Assembly (NCBI RefSeq): GCF_014644295.1
Contig: NZ_BMKK01000005.1
Location: 248,001 to 312,000, forward strand
Direction: 5' to 3'
Length of the DNA: 64,000 bases
From: Emticicia aquatilis
GTDB lineage: Bacteria > Bacteroidota > Bacteroidia > Cytophagales > Spirosomataceae
In this document: positions 7,450 through 14,932 of the stretch, piece by piece
Layout of the letters: every line of letters starts with the position of its first letter
How positions within the stretch are numbered: position 1 is the first letter of the stretch
Notes under the pieces: model-generated
The model's input: only the letters and a program-made list of their open reading frames with translations
The model's database searches: none
What the model was told of the DNA's origin: nothing
Position numbers and translations under genes: made by a program

Positions 7450-9807
7450 CTACTTCAACCTTTCCTCAAATAACTTCAAAATACGCTTGTATTCATCCAT
7501 CCAAGAAGTTGGTTCTACAAAGCCGTGGTCTTCCATCGGATAGCTGGCCATTTCCCAATTTTCTTTTTTCAATTCAATAAGGCGTTGAACCAAACGATAT
7601 GAATCTTGAATGTGCACATTCACATCAACCATGCCATGACAAATCAATAAATGTCCTTTCAAACCAGCTGCGTGGTAAATTGGCGAACTTTTGCGATAAG
7701 CCAAACTATCAGTTTGTGGTTCGTTCAAGATATTTGCCGTGTATCCATGATTATAAGCTGCCCAATCAGTCACGGGGCGGAGTGCCGCACCTGCCGCAAA
7801 AACATCGGGCGTTGTAAACATGGCCATTAAAGTAATAAAACCACCATAAGAGCCACCATAAACACCTATTTTCTTAGGGTCAATGCCATATTTTGAAACC
7901 AACAATTTTGCTCCATCAACATTATCTTCTAAATCTTTTCCGCCCATAAAACGGTAGATTCCTGTGCGGTGGTCACGACCGTAGCCCGCACTTGCACGGT
8001 AATCAATATCCAAAACTGTATAACCTTTATCGACCAATAAATTATGAAACATATACTCTCTCGAATACTGACTCCACCATTTATGAGCATTTTGTAAATA
8101 GCCCGCACCGTGTACAAATATGACCGCTTTTTTATTCTTCAATTTGGCAGTTGGTTCATAAATTCTAGCAAAAACCTCTACACCATCACGAGCTGTAAAT
8201 GAAATTACTTTTGCATCTTTCCAAGCATAGGCTTTAAATTCATCAGTTAACGAATTGGTCAATTGCTCGGCTTTGGCATTTGGCTTGTTTTCTTGCAAAA
8301 ACAACTCCCATGGCTTATTGATGTATGAATAACGAATCGCCAAAGTTGATTCATCGGGCGAAAGCGTTACATCATTTGCCCCAACCATGCTTGTCAATTT
8401 TACACGCTCGCCACCTTCAACTGACATTTTATAGAAATGCTGTTCGCCTGGATGAACCTCGTTGGTAGTCAAGTAAAACGATTTTTTATCTCTTGAAAGT
8501 TGAGTTTGCTGCACCTCAAATTTACCTTTCGTAAGTTGTTTTTTCTCGCCAGTTACTAAGTTTACGGTGTAAAGATGCGAGTATCCATCGGCTTCTGACT
8601 GAAAATAAAGCGTTTGAGAATCGACCCAACCTAAACCTCCACCACCGAAATTAAAACCAATTCCTGGACCACCAACCCATGCTTCGTCGTGTTGGCGGTC
8701 GAGTAATTTTAGCTTGCCAGTAGCAGGGTCAAGTTGCATAATCCAACGGTCTTTGTTATCAACCGAACGAATATTTACAACCGCATACGAGCCGCTTGGC
8801 GACCAAATTGGACCTAAAACTATTACTTTACGAGCCGTTGCCTTCTTCTTTGTTGTATCTTTCTTGGCATAATCTTTCAAGAATTCTGGTTGGTCCATAA
8901 TCCCTGGAATATCTTTCGTAACTATTTGATAAACAGTATCTTTCTTTATATCATAGACAAAATTTTCGTAGGTAGCCAATGGCGAACCGACTTTTGTACG
9001 AGCGGCAATATCTTCTGTAAAACCAGATTCGGTTACATAACTTGGTACAATCGTAGTTTTGGCGTTTTTAGGCTGTATCGAAAGTCGATAAGTGATGTAG
9101 CGTAAATCAGGGCTGATTTGTGATTGCTCTAAAGTTTTATCTTCGGTGTAAATTTCTTTCGGGCGTTTGGCTTGGTCGAGTTTAGCCAATTTCTCGGCTT
9201 CGTCTTTCTTTTCTTTGCGTTCTTTCAAGACATCAAACATGGCTAATTGGTCGGCTTTTAGCCATTTTTCTTCATCGTTGGCAGGCTTTGCTTCTGCTCT
9301 TTTGCTACCCGTCAAGAAATTGGATAATTGCGTAACCGAGCCATCTTCTAAACTCATGCTAAATAAGTTATTACTTCTTCCGAAAATAATCTTAGTTTCA
9401 TCTCCACTAAAATATGGGTTCGATTCACGCTCAATAGTGTTGGTTAATTGCTTGATTTTTAAGGTTTTAGTGTAAAGCAAATACAGTTCTCCTTGCTTTT
9501 CGTAAACCTTCATTGAGCGGCTCGGGCTGTAAGTACCCGACTGAGCAGGTAAAGCTCGGCGTTCTTTGGGCGTAACTTTTACAGGTGTGCGGTCGGGTAA
9601 AACAAATTTATAGAGCGAATCACCTTTGTTTTTATCGGGATTCCACGAAAAATAGAGTGTTTTGCCATCTTCCGACCAAAAAATATTACTTGGTGAGGTG
9701 CCAATCCATTTTGATTGGTCTTGCATGATTTTTTCGACCGTAAGGGCTTGACCGAAAGTAAATTGAGCGAAAAAAATACTAATAAATAGTAGTAATGCTT
9801 TTTTCAT
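7450..9807 (-). CDS. S9 family (prolyl oligopeptidase-type) exported peptidase
   Basis: A 785-residue exported serine peptidase of the dipeptidyl-peptidase IV/acylaminoacyl-peptidase type. ATG at 9807 begins a clear signal peptide (MKKALLLFISIFFAQFTFG); a 22-residue upstream extension is possible in frame but would run into the terminator at 9841-9877. An N-terminal beta-propeller (WD40-like, PD40 repeats) is followed by the alpha/beta-hydrolase domain with nucleophile motif GGSYGGF (Ser near residue 652), Asp in GMVDVNVH and His in MEDHGF. A Lys/Glu-rich stretch (KERKEKKDEAEKLAK, near 190-225) is inserted in the propeller. It probably releases peptides from the N-terminus of oligopeptides in the periplasm. 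Confidence 0.9.
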   Translation of the reverse strand: MKKALLLFISIFFAQFTFGQALTVEKIMQDQSKWIGTSPSNIFWSEDGKTLYFSWNPDKNKGDSLYKFVLPDRTPVKVTPKERRALPAQSGTYSPSRSMKVYEKQGELYLLYTKTLKIKQLTNTIERESNPYFSGDETKIIFGRSNNLFSMSLEDGSVTQLSNFLTGSKRAEAKPANDEEKWLKADQLAMFDVLKERKEKKDEAEKLAKLDQAKRPKEIYTEDKTLEQSQISPDLRYITYRLSIQPKNAKTTIVPSYVTESGFTEDIAARTKVGSPLATYENFVYDIKKDTVYQIVTKDIPGIMDQPEFLKDYAKKDTTKKKATARKVIVLGPIWSPSGSYAVVNIRSVDNKDRWIMQLDPATGKLKLLDRQHDEAWVGGPGIGFNFGGGGLGWVDSQTLYFQSEADGYSHLYTVNLVTGEKKQLTKGKFEVQQTQLSRDKKSFYLTTNEVHPGEQHFYKMSVEGGERVKLTSMVGANDVTLSPDESTLAIRYSYINKPWELFLQENKPNAKAEQLTNSLTDEFKAYAWKDAKVISFTARDGVEVFARIYEPTAKLKNKKAVIFVHGAGYLQNAHKWWSQYSREYMFHNLLVDKGYTVLDIDYRASAGYGRDHRTGIYRFMGGKDLEDNVDGAKLLVSKYGIDPKKIGVYGGSYGGFITLMAMFTTPDVFAAGAALRPVTDWAAYNHGYTANILNEPQTDSLAYRKSSPIYHAAGLKGHLLICHGMVDVNVHIQDSYRLVQRLIELKKENWEMASYPMEDHGFVEPTSWMDEYKRILKLFEERLK

Positions 9808-9840
9808 TGACGAAGTTTGGATAGGGTTTGATATAAAAGA

Positions 9841-9877
9841 AAAAGTGCAATCTTTGCTGTTCAAAGATTGCACTTTT
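9841..9877 (-). terminator. Bidirectional terminator downstream of the Lon-N gene
   Basis: A perfect 16-bp inverted repeat (AAAAGTGCAATCTTTG, loop CTGTT, complement) with A/T tracts on both sides. It lies 2 nt past the stop of the Lon-N gene on the minus strand and upstream of the S9 peptidase start, which separates the two transcription units. Confidence 0.8.
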
Positions 9878-9879
9878 TC

Positions 9880-10509
9880 CTAAAAATTCAAAGGGTCGAG
9901 TTCTTTAAAGTGACCATTCATAGCGATTCGCTCTTTAGTTCGTTCGACTTCGGTCACGACTGGGATAATTCTTTCAAGGTGGTCAGCCAAAATTTCTTGT
10001 CTGACTTTTTCGCTGGAAGTTGTCAAAATTTCGTATTCTTCTTGCATTGAAATGCCAATTTTATGAGCAATTCGGTAGCTAAAAGGCATATATTCTGGTT
10101 TTTCGTAATCAACTTTTACTTTCAAAAGTCGATACAATTTTTCGACCAAACTCAATAAATATGGATTGATAACTTCGCTCAAATCTTCATTTTCGATAAA
10201 AACTACGTCTCCTCCTGCATATAATTTACCCTTAGTTGGATTCTGAAAATCAACAATTCTGAAAATACGTAAGCCCTTGGTTTTAATGTCCATTCGACCA
10301 TCACCATAGCGTTTTGATAGTTGTTTTACTTCTACTTCTGTGCCGTAGCCGAGGAGTTTACTATTCACAAACGAAGGTATTCCGAAAGTTTTTTTTTCGT
10401 CGAGACATTCATTTATCAACTGACGATAACGAGGCTCGAATATATGTAGATTGAGGTCTTCGTGCGGAAAGACCACTAAATTTAGCGGAAAAAGAGGTAA
10501 AAAAGACAT
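9880..10509 (-). CDS. LON substrate-binding (N-terminal) domain protein
   Basis: A 209-residue protein that corresponds to the N-terminal substrate-binding domain of Lon protease without ATPase or peptidase parts. The start has the characteristic FPLNLVVFPHEDLNLHIFEPRYRQL; the core has the GTEVEV and DGRMDIKTKGLRIFRI strands, then a helical C-terminal part. Stand-alone LON-domain proteins are common in bacteria; their role is unclear, with protein quality control or substrate binding suggested. It lies 105 nt downstream of gldH on the same strand and is followed at once by a strong terminator, so it is probably the last gene of the ricT-gldH run. Confidence 0.85.
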   Translation of the reverse strand: MSFLPLFPLNLVVFPHEDLNLHIFEPRYRQLINECLDEKKTFGIPSFVNSKLLGYGTEVEVKQLSKRYGDGRMDIKTKGLRIFRIVDFQNPTKGKLYAGGDVVFIENEDLSEVINPYLLSLVEKLYRLLKVKVDYEKPEYMPFSYRIAHKIGISMQEEYEILTTSSEKVRQEILADHLERIIPVVTEVERTKERIAMNGHFKELDPLNF

Positions 10510-10614
10510 AAAATTCAGAGTTCTTAGTTTTTGACAGGCATTCCTGTTAGATGCTGAGTTATCTGATTTAAAACTTATAACTCAGGTTTAAAACTTCAAA
10601 CTTCAAATAATAGA

Positions 10615-11133
10615 TTATTGTTTTGGCGGTAGAGGTTTTTCAACGCTTACACCAACCGACATTACATAAGGGAGCGGGTCTTGACGCATATACTGCTTCA
10701 ATTTGATAGTATATTTCCCTTTTTTCGGAAACATATAATTGCGAGTTGAAAGCACTTTATGGTCCCAAATATCGCCGAGTCCTTCACCCAATGGCTTCCC
10801 AGTTTTCGGGTCAAAAAGCGTCACTTCTTCGAGGCGATTGCTAATTTGTTTACCATCTGGCCCATAAATGTAGCGAGTTACATAAAGGTTATTGTAAGGA
10901 TACTGAGAAGCATTACGAATCAAGAGATAGATATTATAAGGCACAGTTTCGTCTTTGACTTCAAACGTAAACGAAGGAATATTTTTTACGTACCAATTGG
11001 TCTCTTTTAAATCTTCGTAAGATTTAAAAATGGCATTACTATCGCACGATAAAACCCACACCGAAAGCACGAGCATGGAGCTAATAGTCAATGATTTTTT
11101 TAAGAATTTCACCAATTTTTGTTTATTATTCAT
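10615..11133 (-). CDS. gldH: Gliding motility lipoprotein GldH
   Basis: A 172-residue lipoprotein with a lipoprotein signal peptide and lipobox ending VLSC (Cys30). The body (YNIYLLIRNASQYPYNNLYV, then a GEGLGDIWDHK segment) matches the GldH family, required for gliding motility and linked to type IX secretion in Bacteroidota. It lies directly downstream of the RicT-like gene, a gene order I recall from other Bacteroidota. A hairpin lies between the two genes. With porT at 51.5 kb this indicates a type IX secretion/gliding apparatus in the organism, although actual motility cannot be read from this window. Confidence 0.9.
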   Translation of the reverse strand: MNNKQKLVKFLKKSLTISSMLVLSVWVLSCDSNAIFKSYEDLKETNWYVKNIPSFTFEVKDETVPYNIYLLIRNASQYPYNNLYVTRYIYGPDGKQISNRLEEVTLFDPKTGKPLGEGLGDIWDHKVLSTRNYMFPKKGKYTIKLKQYMRQDPLPYVMSVGVSVEKPLPPKQ

Positions 11134-11168
11134 CTATCTAATCTAATTTTTCGGCTGTACATATTTTG

Positions 11169-11209
11169 AAACGGACGTGATACACATTTTATGTTTATCA
11201 CGTCCGTTT
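11169..11209. terminator. Hairpin between ricT-like gene and gldH
   Basis: AAACGGACGTGATA and its perfect complement (14-bp stem, loop of 13 nt) lie 9 nt past the stop of the RicT-like gene. The better T-tract is on the plus strand, so on the minus strand it may reduce rather than stop read-through into gldH. Confidence 0.55.
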
Positions 11210-11217
11210 TTATTTAA

Positions 11218-13086
11218 TTATTGCTGCTCAGTGTTTGGTTTATTGGGCGGAGTTGGATTTGGTTTTTCGCCGCCTTGCTTATTCTGAGGGTTATTGTTTG
11301 GCCCACTACCTTTTTTGTGCTGAGGATGCTGCGGTTTCCCCTGGCTTCCTCCTTGGTTATTCGGGCGATTCTGATTCTGCTGCGGGTTTGGTTTCCCTCC
11401 TTGCTGCGAAGCCTGAGGATTATTTGGTTGTTTTCCTCCTTGTGGTTGTCCACCGCCCTGCGGAGAGCCGCCCTGCGGATTTCCTTGTTTGTTAGGGTTT
11501 TGTCCGCCTTGTTGCTGTGGCCTTGGCTGCTGATTCGGATTTCCGCCTTGTTTATTATTAGGTTGATTCTTAGGCTGATTTCCTTGATTTTGCGGAGAAC
11601 CTCCTTGCTGAGAGCCGCCCTGCTGTGGCTTTTGTCCACCCTGTTGAGGGCCACCCTGTTGCGGATTATTTGCTTGAACCGCATTATTACGATTCTGATT
11701 ATTTGCTCCTTGTTGATTATTTTTTTGCGGATTATTCCCCTGTTTTTGCGGAGCACCTCCCTGCTGATTACCTTGTGGTTTTCCACCCTGCGGAGAGCTA
11801 CCCTGCGGTTGTCCGCCTTTGTTTTGTGGTTGGTTATTATTTTTTGGAGCAACAGCTTCTTGCTTAGCAGCTTCTGGATTATTATTTCCACGATTTTGCT
11901 GCGGCTGATTTGGGCGATTTTGCTGATTTTTATTGCCCGAATTTTGCTGTGGCTTTTTGCCTTTATCAGTATATTTTTTATCCAGACGGTCTAAGTCAGA
12001 GTTTCTTGGAGCGTTTTTATCAACTACAATCGAATCAATCAGATTCAAGTCTTCCAACGAGTTTGGCAAAATACCTTTTTCGTTCATCTTCATGATTTCT
12101 ACCACTTGATGAATCGGTAATGAATGCCAGTTGATGTCGTTGTTGTAGCTAAACCACATGATACGACGGAAAATGTCGGTTTTTTGTAAAACGGCAATTC
12201 CTTTCTCAGTTTTCAATGGTTTTTCTACGGTTGGAATGTCACTCAAAGCATCGAGATAGGTCTCTAACTCATAGTTTAAACAACATTTCAAACGCCCGCA
12301 CTGACCCGAAAGTTTGGCAGGATTGAGCGAAAGATTCTGATAACGAGCCGCCGAAGTCGGAATCGCACGGAAATCGGTAAGCCATGTTGAGCAGCATAGT
12401 TCACGACCACACGAGCCAATACCACCCACACGAGCTGCTTCTTGACGCAAACTGATTTGCTTCATTTCGACCCTGATTTTGAATTCAGAAGCCAAAAGTT
12501 TAATCATTTCACGAAAATCGACACGGTCGTCGGCTGAATAATAGAATGTCGCTTTGGTATTATCGGACTGAAATTCTACATCCGACATCTTCATTTGTAA
12601 CTTCAATTCTTTAGCAATCTCACGCACACGATACATCGTTGGCATATCACGAGCGATGGCCTGCTGATGCTTTTCGAGGTCTCGCTCGGTGCTTACTCGT
12701 AGAATTTTTCGGAGTTCGTCGTTGTCTTTGAGGCCTTTTTTAATCATTTGCAGACGAACCAATTCGCCTTGCAAAGAAACACTACCGATATGATAGCCCG
12801 AAGCCATTTCGCAAACCACGAAATCGCCCGTGTAAAGGTCAAGATTATTGGCATTACGGAAATATTCTTTTCGTCCGCCTTTAAATTTTACTTCAACTAC
12901 ATCATAACGCATCGAGCGTGGTACGTCCATATTAGACAACCAGTCGTAAGCGTTCATTTTATTGCATCCACCCGATGAGCAGCCTCCAGAAGAGCATCCT
13001 GCTACGGTTTTATGATTTGATTTTTCGGTTTGGCCTATTGCTTTAACTGCTCCACAACCTCCCGATGAACATTGTCCACAGCCCAT
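11218..13086 (-). CDS. RicT-like PSP1-domain protein with long N/Q/G/P-rich C-terminal tail
   Basis: A 622-residue protein. Residues 1-45 are Cys/Gly/Ser-rich (MGCGQCSSGGCG, CSSGGCSSGGCNKMN), a feature of Bacteroidota members. Residues 50-290 form the PSP1/RicT domain with GGIGSCGRELCC and CGRLKCCLNYE motifs; B. subtilis RicT (YaaT) forms an iron-sulfur complex with RicA and RicF that acts in mRNA processing. From about residue 374 to the end the chain is almost only Asn, Gln, Gly, Pro, Lys and Ser, with repeats of PQQGG, NPQ and QNQ types. The tail is about 250 residues and looks like a disordered, prion-like region; it is much longer than needed for the domain. gldH follows. Confidence 0.88.
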   Translation of the reverse strand: MGCGQCSSGGCGAVKAIGQTEKSNHKTVAGCSSGGCSSGGCNKMNAYDWLSNMDVPRSMRYDVVEVKFKGGRKEYFRNANNLDLYTGDFVVCEMASGYHIGSVSLQGELVRLQMIKKGLKDNDELRKILRVSTERDLEKHQQAIARDMPTMYRVREIAKELKLQMKMSDVEFQSDNTKATFYYSADDRVDFREMIKLLASEFKIRVEMKQISLRQEAARVGGIGSCGRELCCSTWLTDFRAIPTSAARYQNLSLNPAKLSGQCGRLKCCLNYELETYLDALSDIPTVEKPLKTEKGIAVLQKTDIFRRIMWFSYNNDINWHSLPIHQVVEIMKMNEKGILPNSLEDLNLIDSIVVDKNAPRNSDLDRLDKKYTDKGKKPQQNSGNKNQQNRPNQPQQNRGNNNPEAAKQEAVAPKNNNQPQNKGGQPQGSSPQGGKPQGNQQGGAPQKQGNNPQKNNQQGANNQNRNNAVQANNPQQGGPQQGGQKPQQGGSQQGGSPQNQGNQPKNQPNNKQGGNPNQQPRPQQQGGQNPNKQGNPQGGSPQGGGQPQGGKQPNNPQASQQGGKPNPQQNQNRPNNQGGSQGKPQHPQHKKGSGPNNNPQNKQGGEKPNPTPPNKPNTEQQ

Positions 13087-13421
13087 TTTTGTATGTATAT
13101 ATATAGTTCAACCCACGAATGGGTTTAATGAAAACTTAGGCTTTAAGCCTATCAATTGTTTGTTATTTCATTAAAAATAACAAATCTGTATAAATATTCC
13201 GTTAGGAATTAAATATTGGTAAAATAATAGAAGAACATTATTTTCATGCCATAGGTATGAAACATCAGTCATCTTTGAAATTTCAATACTACGTCTGAAC
13301 GTGAGAATGAAATTATTTTACCGTAGCGACAAACGCCGATTCATAATCCCAAATGGGATTTGATTTTTTAATATTTCAGATGAAATATTAGTCACTTATT
13401 CTGACAGGATTCACGCCCATC
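13087..13421. repeat. Intergenic array of small variable-stem hairpins
   Basis: No gene is visible in these 335 bp. They hold six short stem-loops: AACCCA/TGGGTT at 13110-13125 (loop CGAA), TAGGCTT/AAGCCTA at 13137-13151, ATTCC/GGAAT at 13196-13209 (loop GTTA), TTTCATGCC/GGTATGAAA at 13242-13262 (loop ATA, one G-T pair), AATCCC/GGGATT at 13345-13360 (loop AAAT), AATATTTC/GAAATATT at 13370-13389 (loop AGAT). The stems differ, but most have 3-4-nt loops, several have CC/GG at the loop, and they are separated by AT-rich spacers such as TTAAATATTGGTAAAATAA. This looks like a degenerate repeat array, possibly left by a mobile palindrome family. Confidence 0.6.
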
Positions 13422-14714
13422 TTACGATTCCAGATACTTCAATAAATCTTTCCCGATGTCGTTTCGGAAGTATTTTCCGTCAAATATAATCTTTTTTGCC
13501 ATTGCCTGCGACTTTTTACGTGCAGAATTTAGCGTACGTGCCATTCCAGTTGTTACGATTACTCGACCGCCGTTAGTTTGTACTGAACCATCAGTAGCGA
13601 TTTTTGTGCCAGCATGGAAAATGATGGTATCTTTTTCGGCTTCTGGAATCGTCATTACATCGCCTTTGCGATAATCTTCGGGATAACCCTTTGCTACCGA
13701 AACTGTTGCGATAGCCGCTTTTGGGTTAACCGTAAGTTTGATTTTATCCAGTTTACCGTCGGCAGTTGCTTTCATCAATTTTACCATATCAGTCTTGATT
13801 CTTGGCAAAACTACCTCAGTTTCGGGGTCGCCCATGCGAGCGTTGTACTCAATCACATAAGGCTCTCCATCGACGTTCATTAGTCCAACGAAAATAAATC
13901 CTACATATTTGATACCTTCGGCTTGTAAACCTTCGAGTGTTGGTTTTACTACTCTTTCTTCAACTTTACCCAAAAACTCAGCATCAGCAAATGGCACTGG
14001 AGAAACTGCTCCCATTCCACCTGTATTTAAGCCTTTATCGTTTACGCCGATACGCTTATAATCTTTGGCTTCGGGTAAAATTTTGTAGTTTTTACCATCG
14101 GTTAAGACAAATACAGAAAGCTCGATTCCAGAAAGGTATTGTTCGATAAGTACTTTGCTGCTGGCATCACCAAATTTGGCTTCGGCGAGCATTTCATGAA
14201 GAGCCGTTTTGGCATCGGCCATTGATTCTGCAATGATTACGCCTTTTCCTGCGGCTAAACCATCGGCTTTCAATACAATTGGTAAAGATTGAGTTTCGAG
14301 ATAAGCTAAACCTTCTTGTAGCGTGTCTTTCGTGAAAGTTTGTGAAGCACCTGCTGGAATGTTGTATTTCTGCATGAAGCCTTTCGAGAAGTCTTTACTT
14401 CCTTCGAGTCTTGCCCCAGAAGCATCTGGTCCAACGATTTTTATTTTTTTAAGAGCTTTGTCTTTTCTAAAGTAATCTACAACTCCACGCACCAAAGGCT
14501 CTTCGGGGCCTACGATTACCATTTCGATTTTATTTTCCTTTACGGCATTGCCGATGGCTTCAAAATCATTTACACCGATTGGCAAATTAGTTGCAATTTG
14601 TGCGGTTCCTGCATTGCCAGGGGCAACAAAAAGATTTGTACAGTTTTTTGATTGTGCAATTTTCCAAGCAAAAGTATGCTCACGTCCACCCGAACCAAGT
14701 ATTAGAATATTCAT
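13422..14714 (-). CDS. purD: Phosphoribosylamine-glycine ligase (GAR synthetase)
   Basis: A 430-residue ATP-grasp enzyme of normal length that joins glycine to 5-phosphoribosylamine in step two of purine synthesis. The N-terminus MNILILGSGGREHTFAWKI is the family signature; VLKADGLAAGKGV is the ATP-binding loop; GFIFVGLM and EYNARMGDPETEVVLPR carry the metal-binding Glu and Asn. The start follows from the N-terminal motif. It stands alone, divergent from the quinoprotein dehydrogenase, with no other purine genes in the window, and its cytosolic role is well established. Confidence 0.97.
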   Translation of the reverse strand: MNILILGSGGREHTFAWKIAQSKNCTNLFVAPGNAGTAQIATNLPIGVNDFEAIGNAVKENKIEMVIVGPEEPLVRGVVDYFRKDKALKKIKIVGPDASGARLEGSKDFSKGFMQKYNIPAGASQTFTKDTLQEGLAYLETQSLPIVLKADGLAAGKGVIIAESMADAKTALHEMLAEAKFGDASSKVLIEQYLSGIELSVFVLTDGKNYKILPEAKDYKRIGVNDKGLNTGGMGAVSPVPFADAEFLGKVEERVVKPTLEGLQAEGIKYVGFIFVGLMNVDGEPYVIEYNARMGDPETEVVLPRIKTDMVKLMKATADGKLDKIKLTVNPKAAIATVSVAKGYPEDYRKGDVMTIPEAEKDTIIFHAGTKIATDGSVQTNGGRVIVTTGMARTLNSARKKSQAMAKKIIFDGKYFRNDIGKDLLKYLES

Positions 14715-14932
14715 TGAAATTAGAATCTTTGTATTTTGAACTTGTAAAGTTCGTCAAGTTTTTTGTAAAATAATATTTTTCTATGCCAATCCTACACTTT
14801 AAAAAGACATATTAGCATATAAACAACTAATATTCAATTATTTACAACTCTTATAAAGTTTCATTTTGAATATATTAACACATTTGTTTTAACTATTTAT
14901 AGTTTGTAATATTGGTATTATTTTTCAGAAAA

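Noticed and set aside
11221-11994. 257-codon plus-strand frame opposite the RicT-like tail
   Set aside because: It arises from low-complexity antisense of the N/Q/G/P codons; the protein is an implausible Leu/Ile/Arg-rich chain. The same holds for the minus-strand frame 11214-11891.
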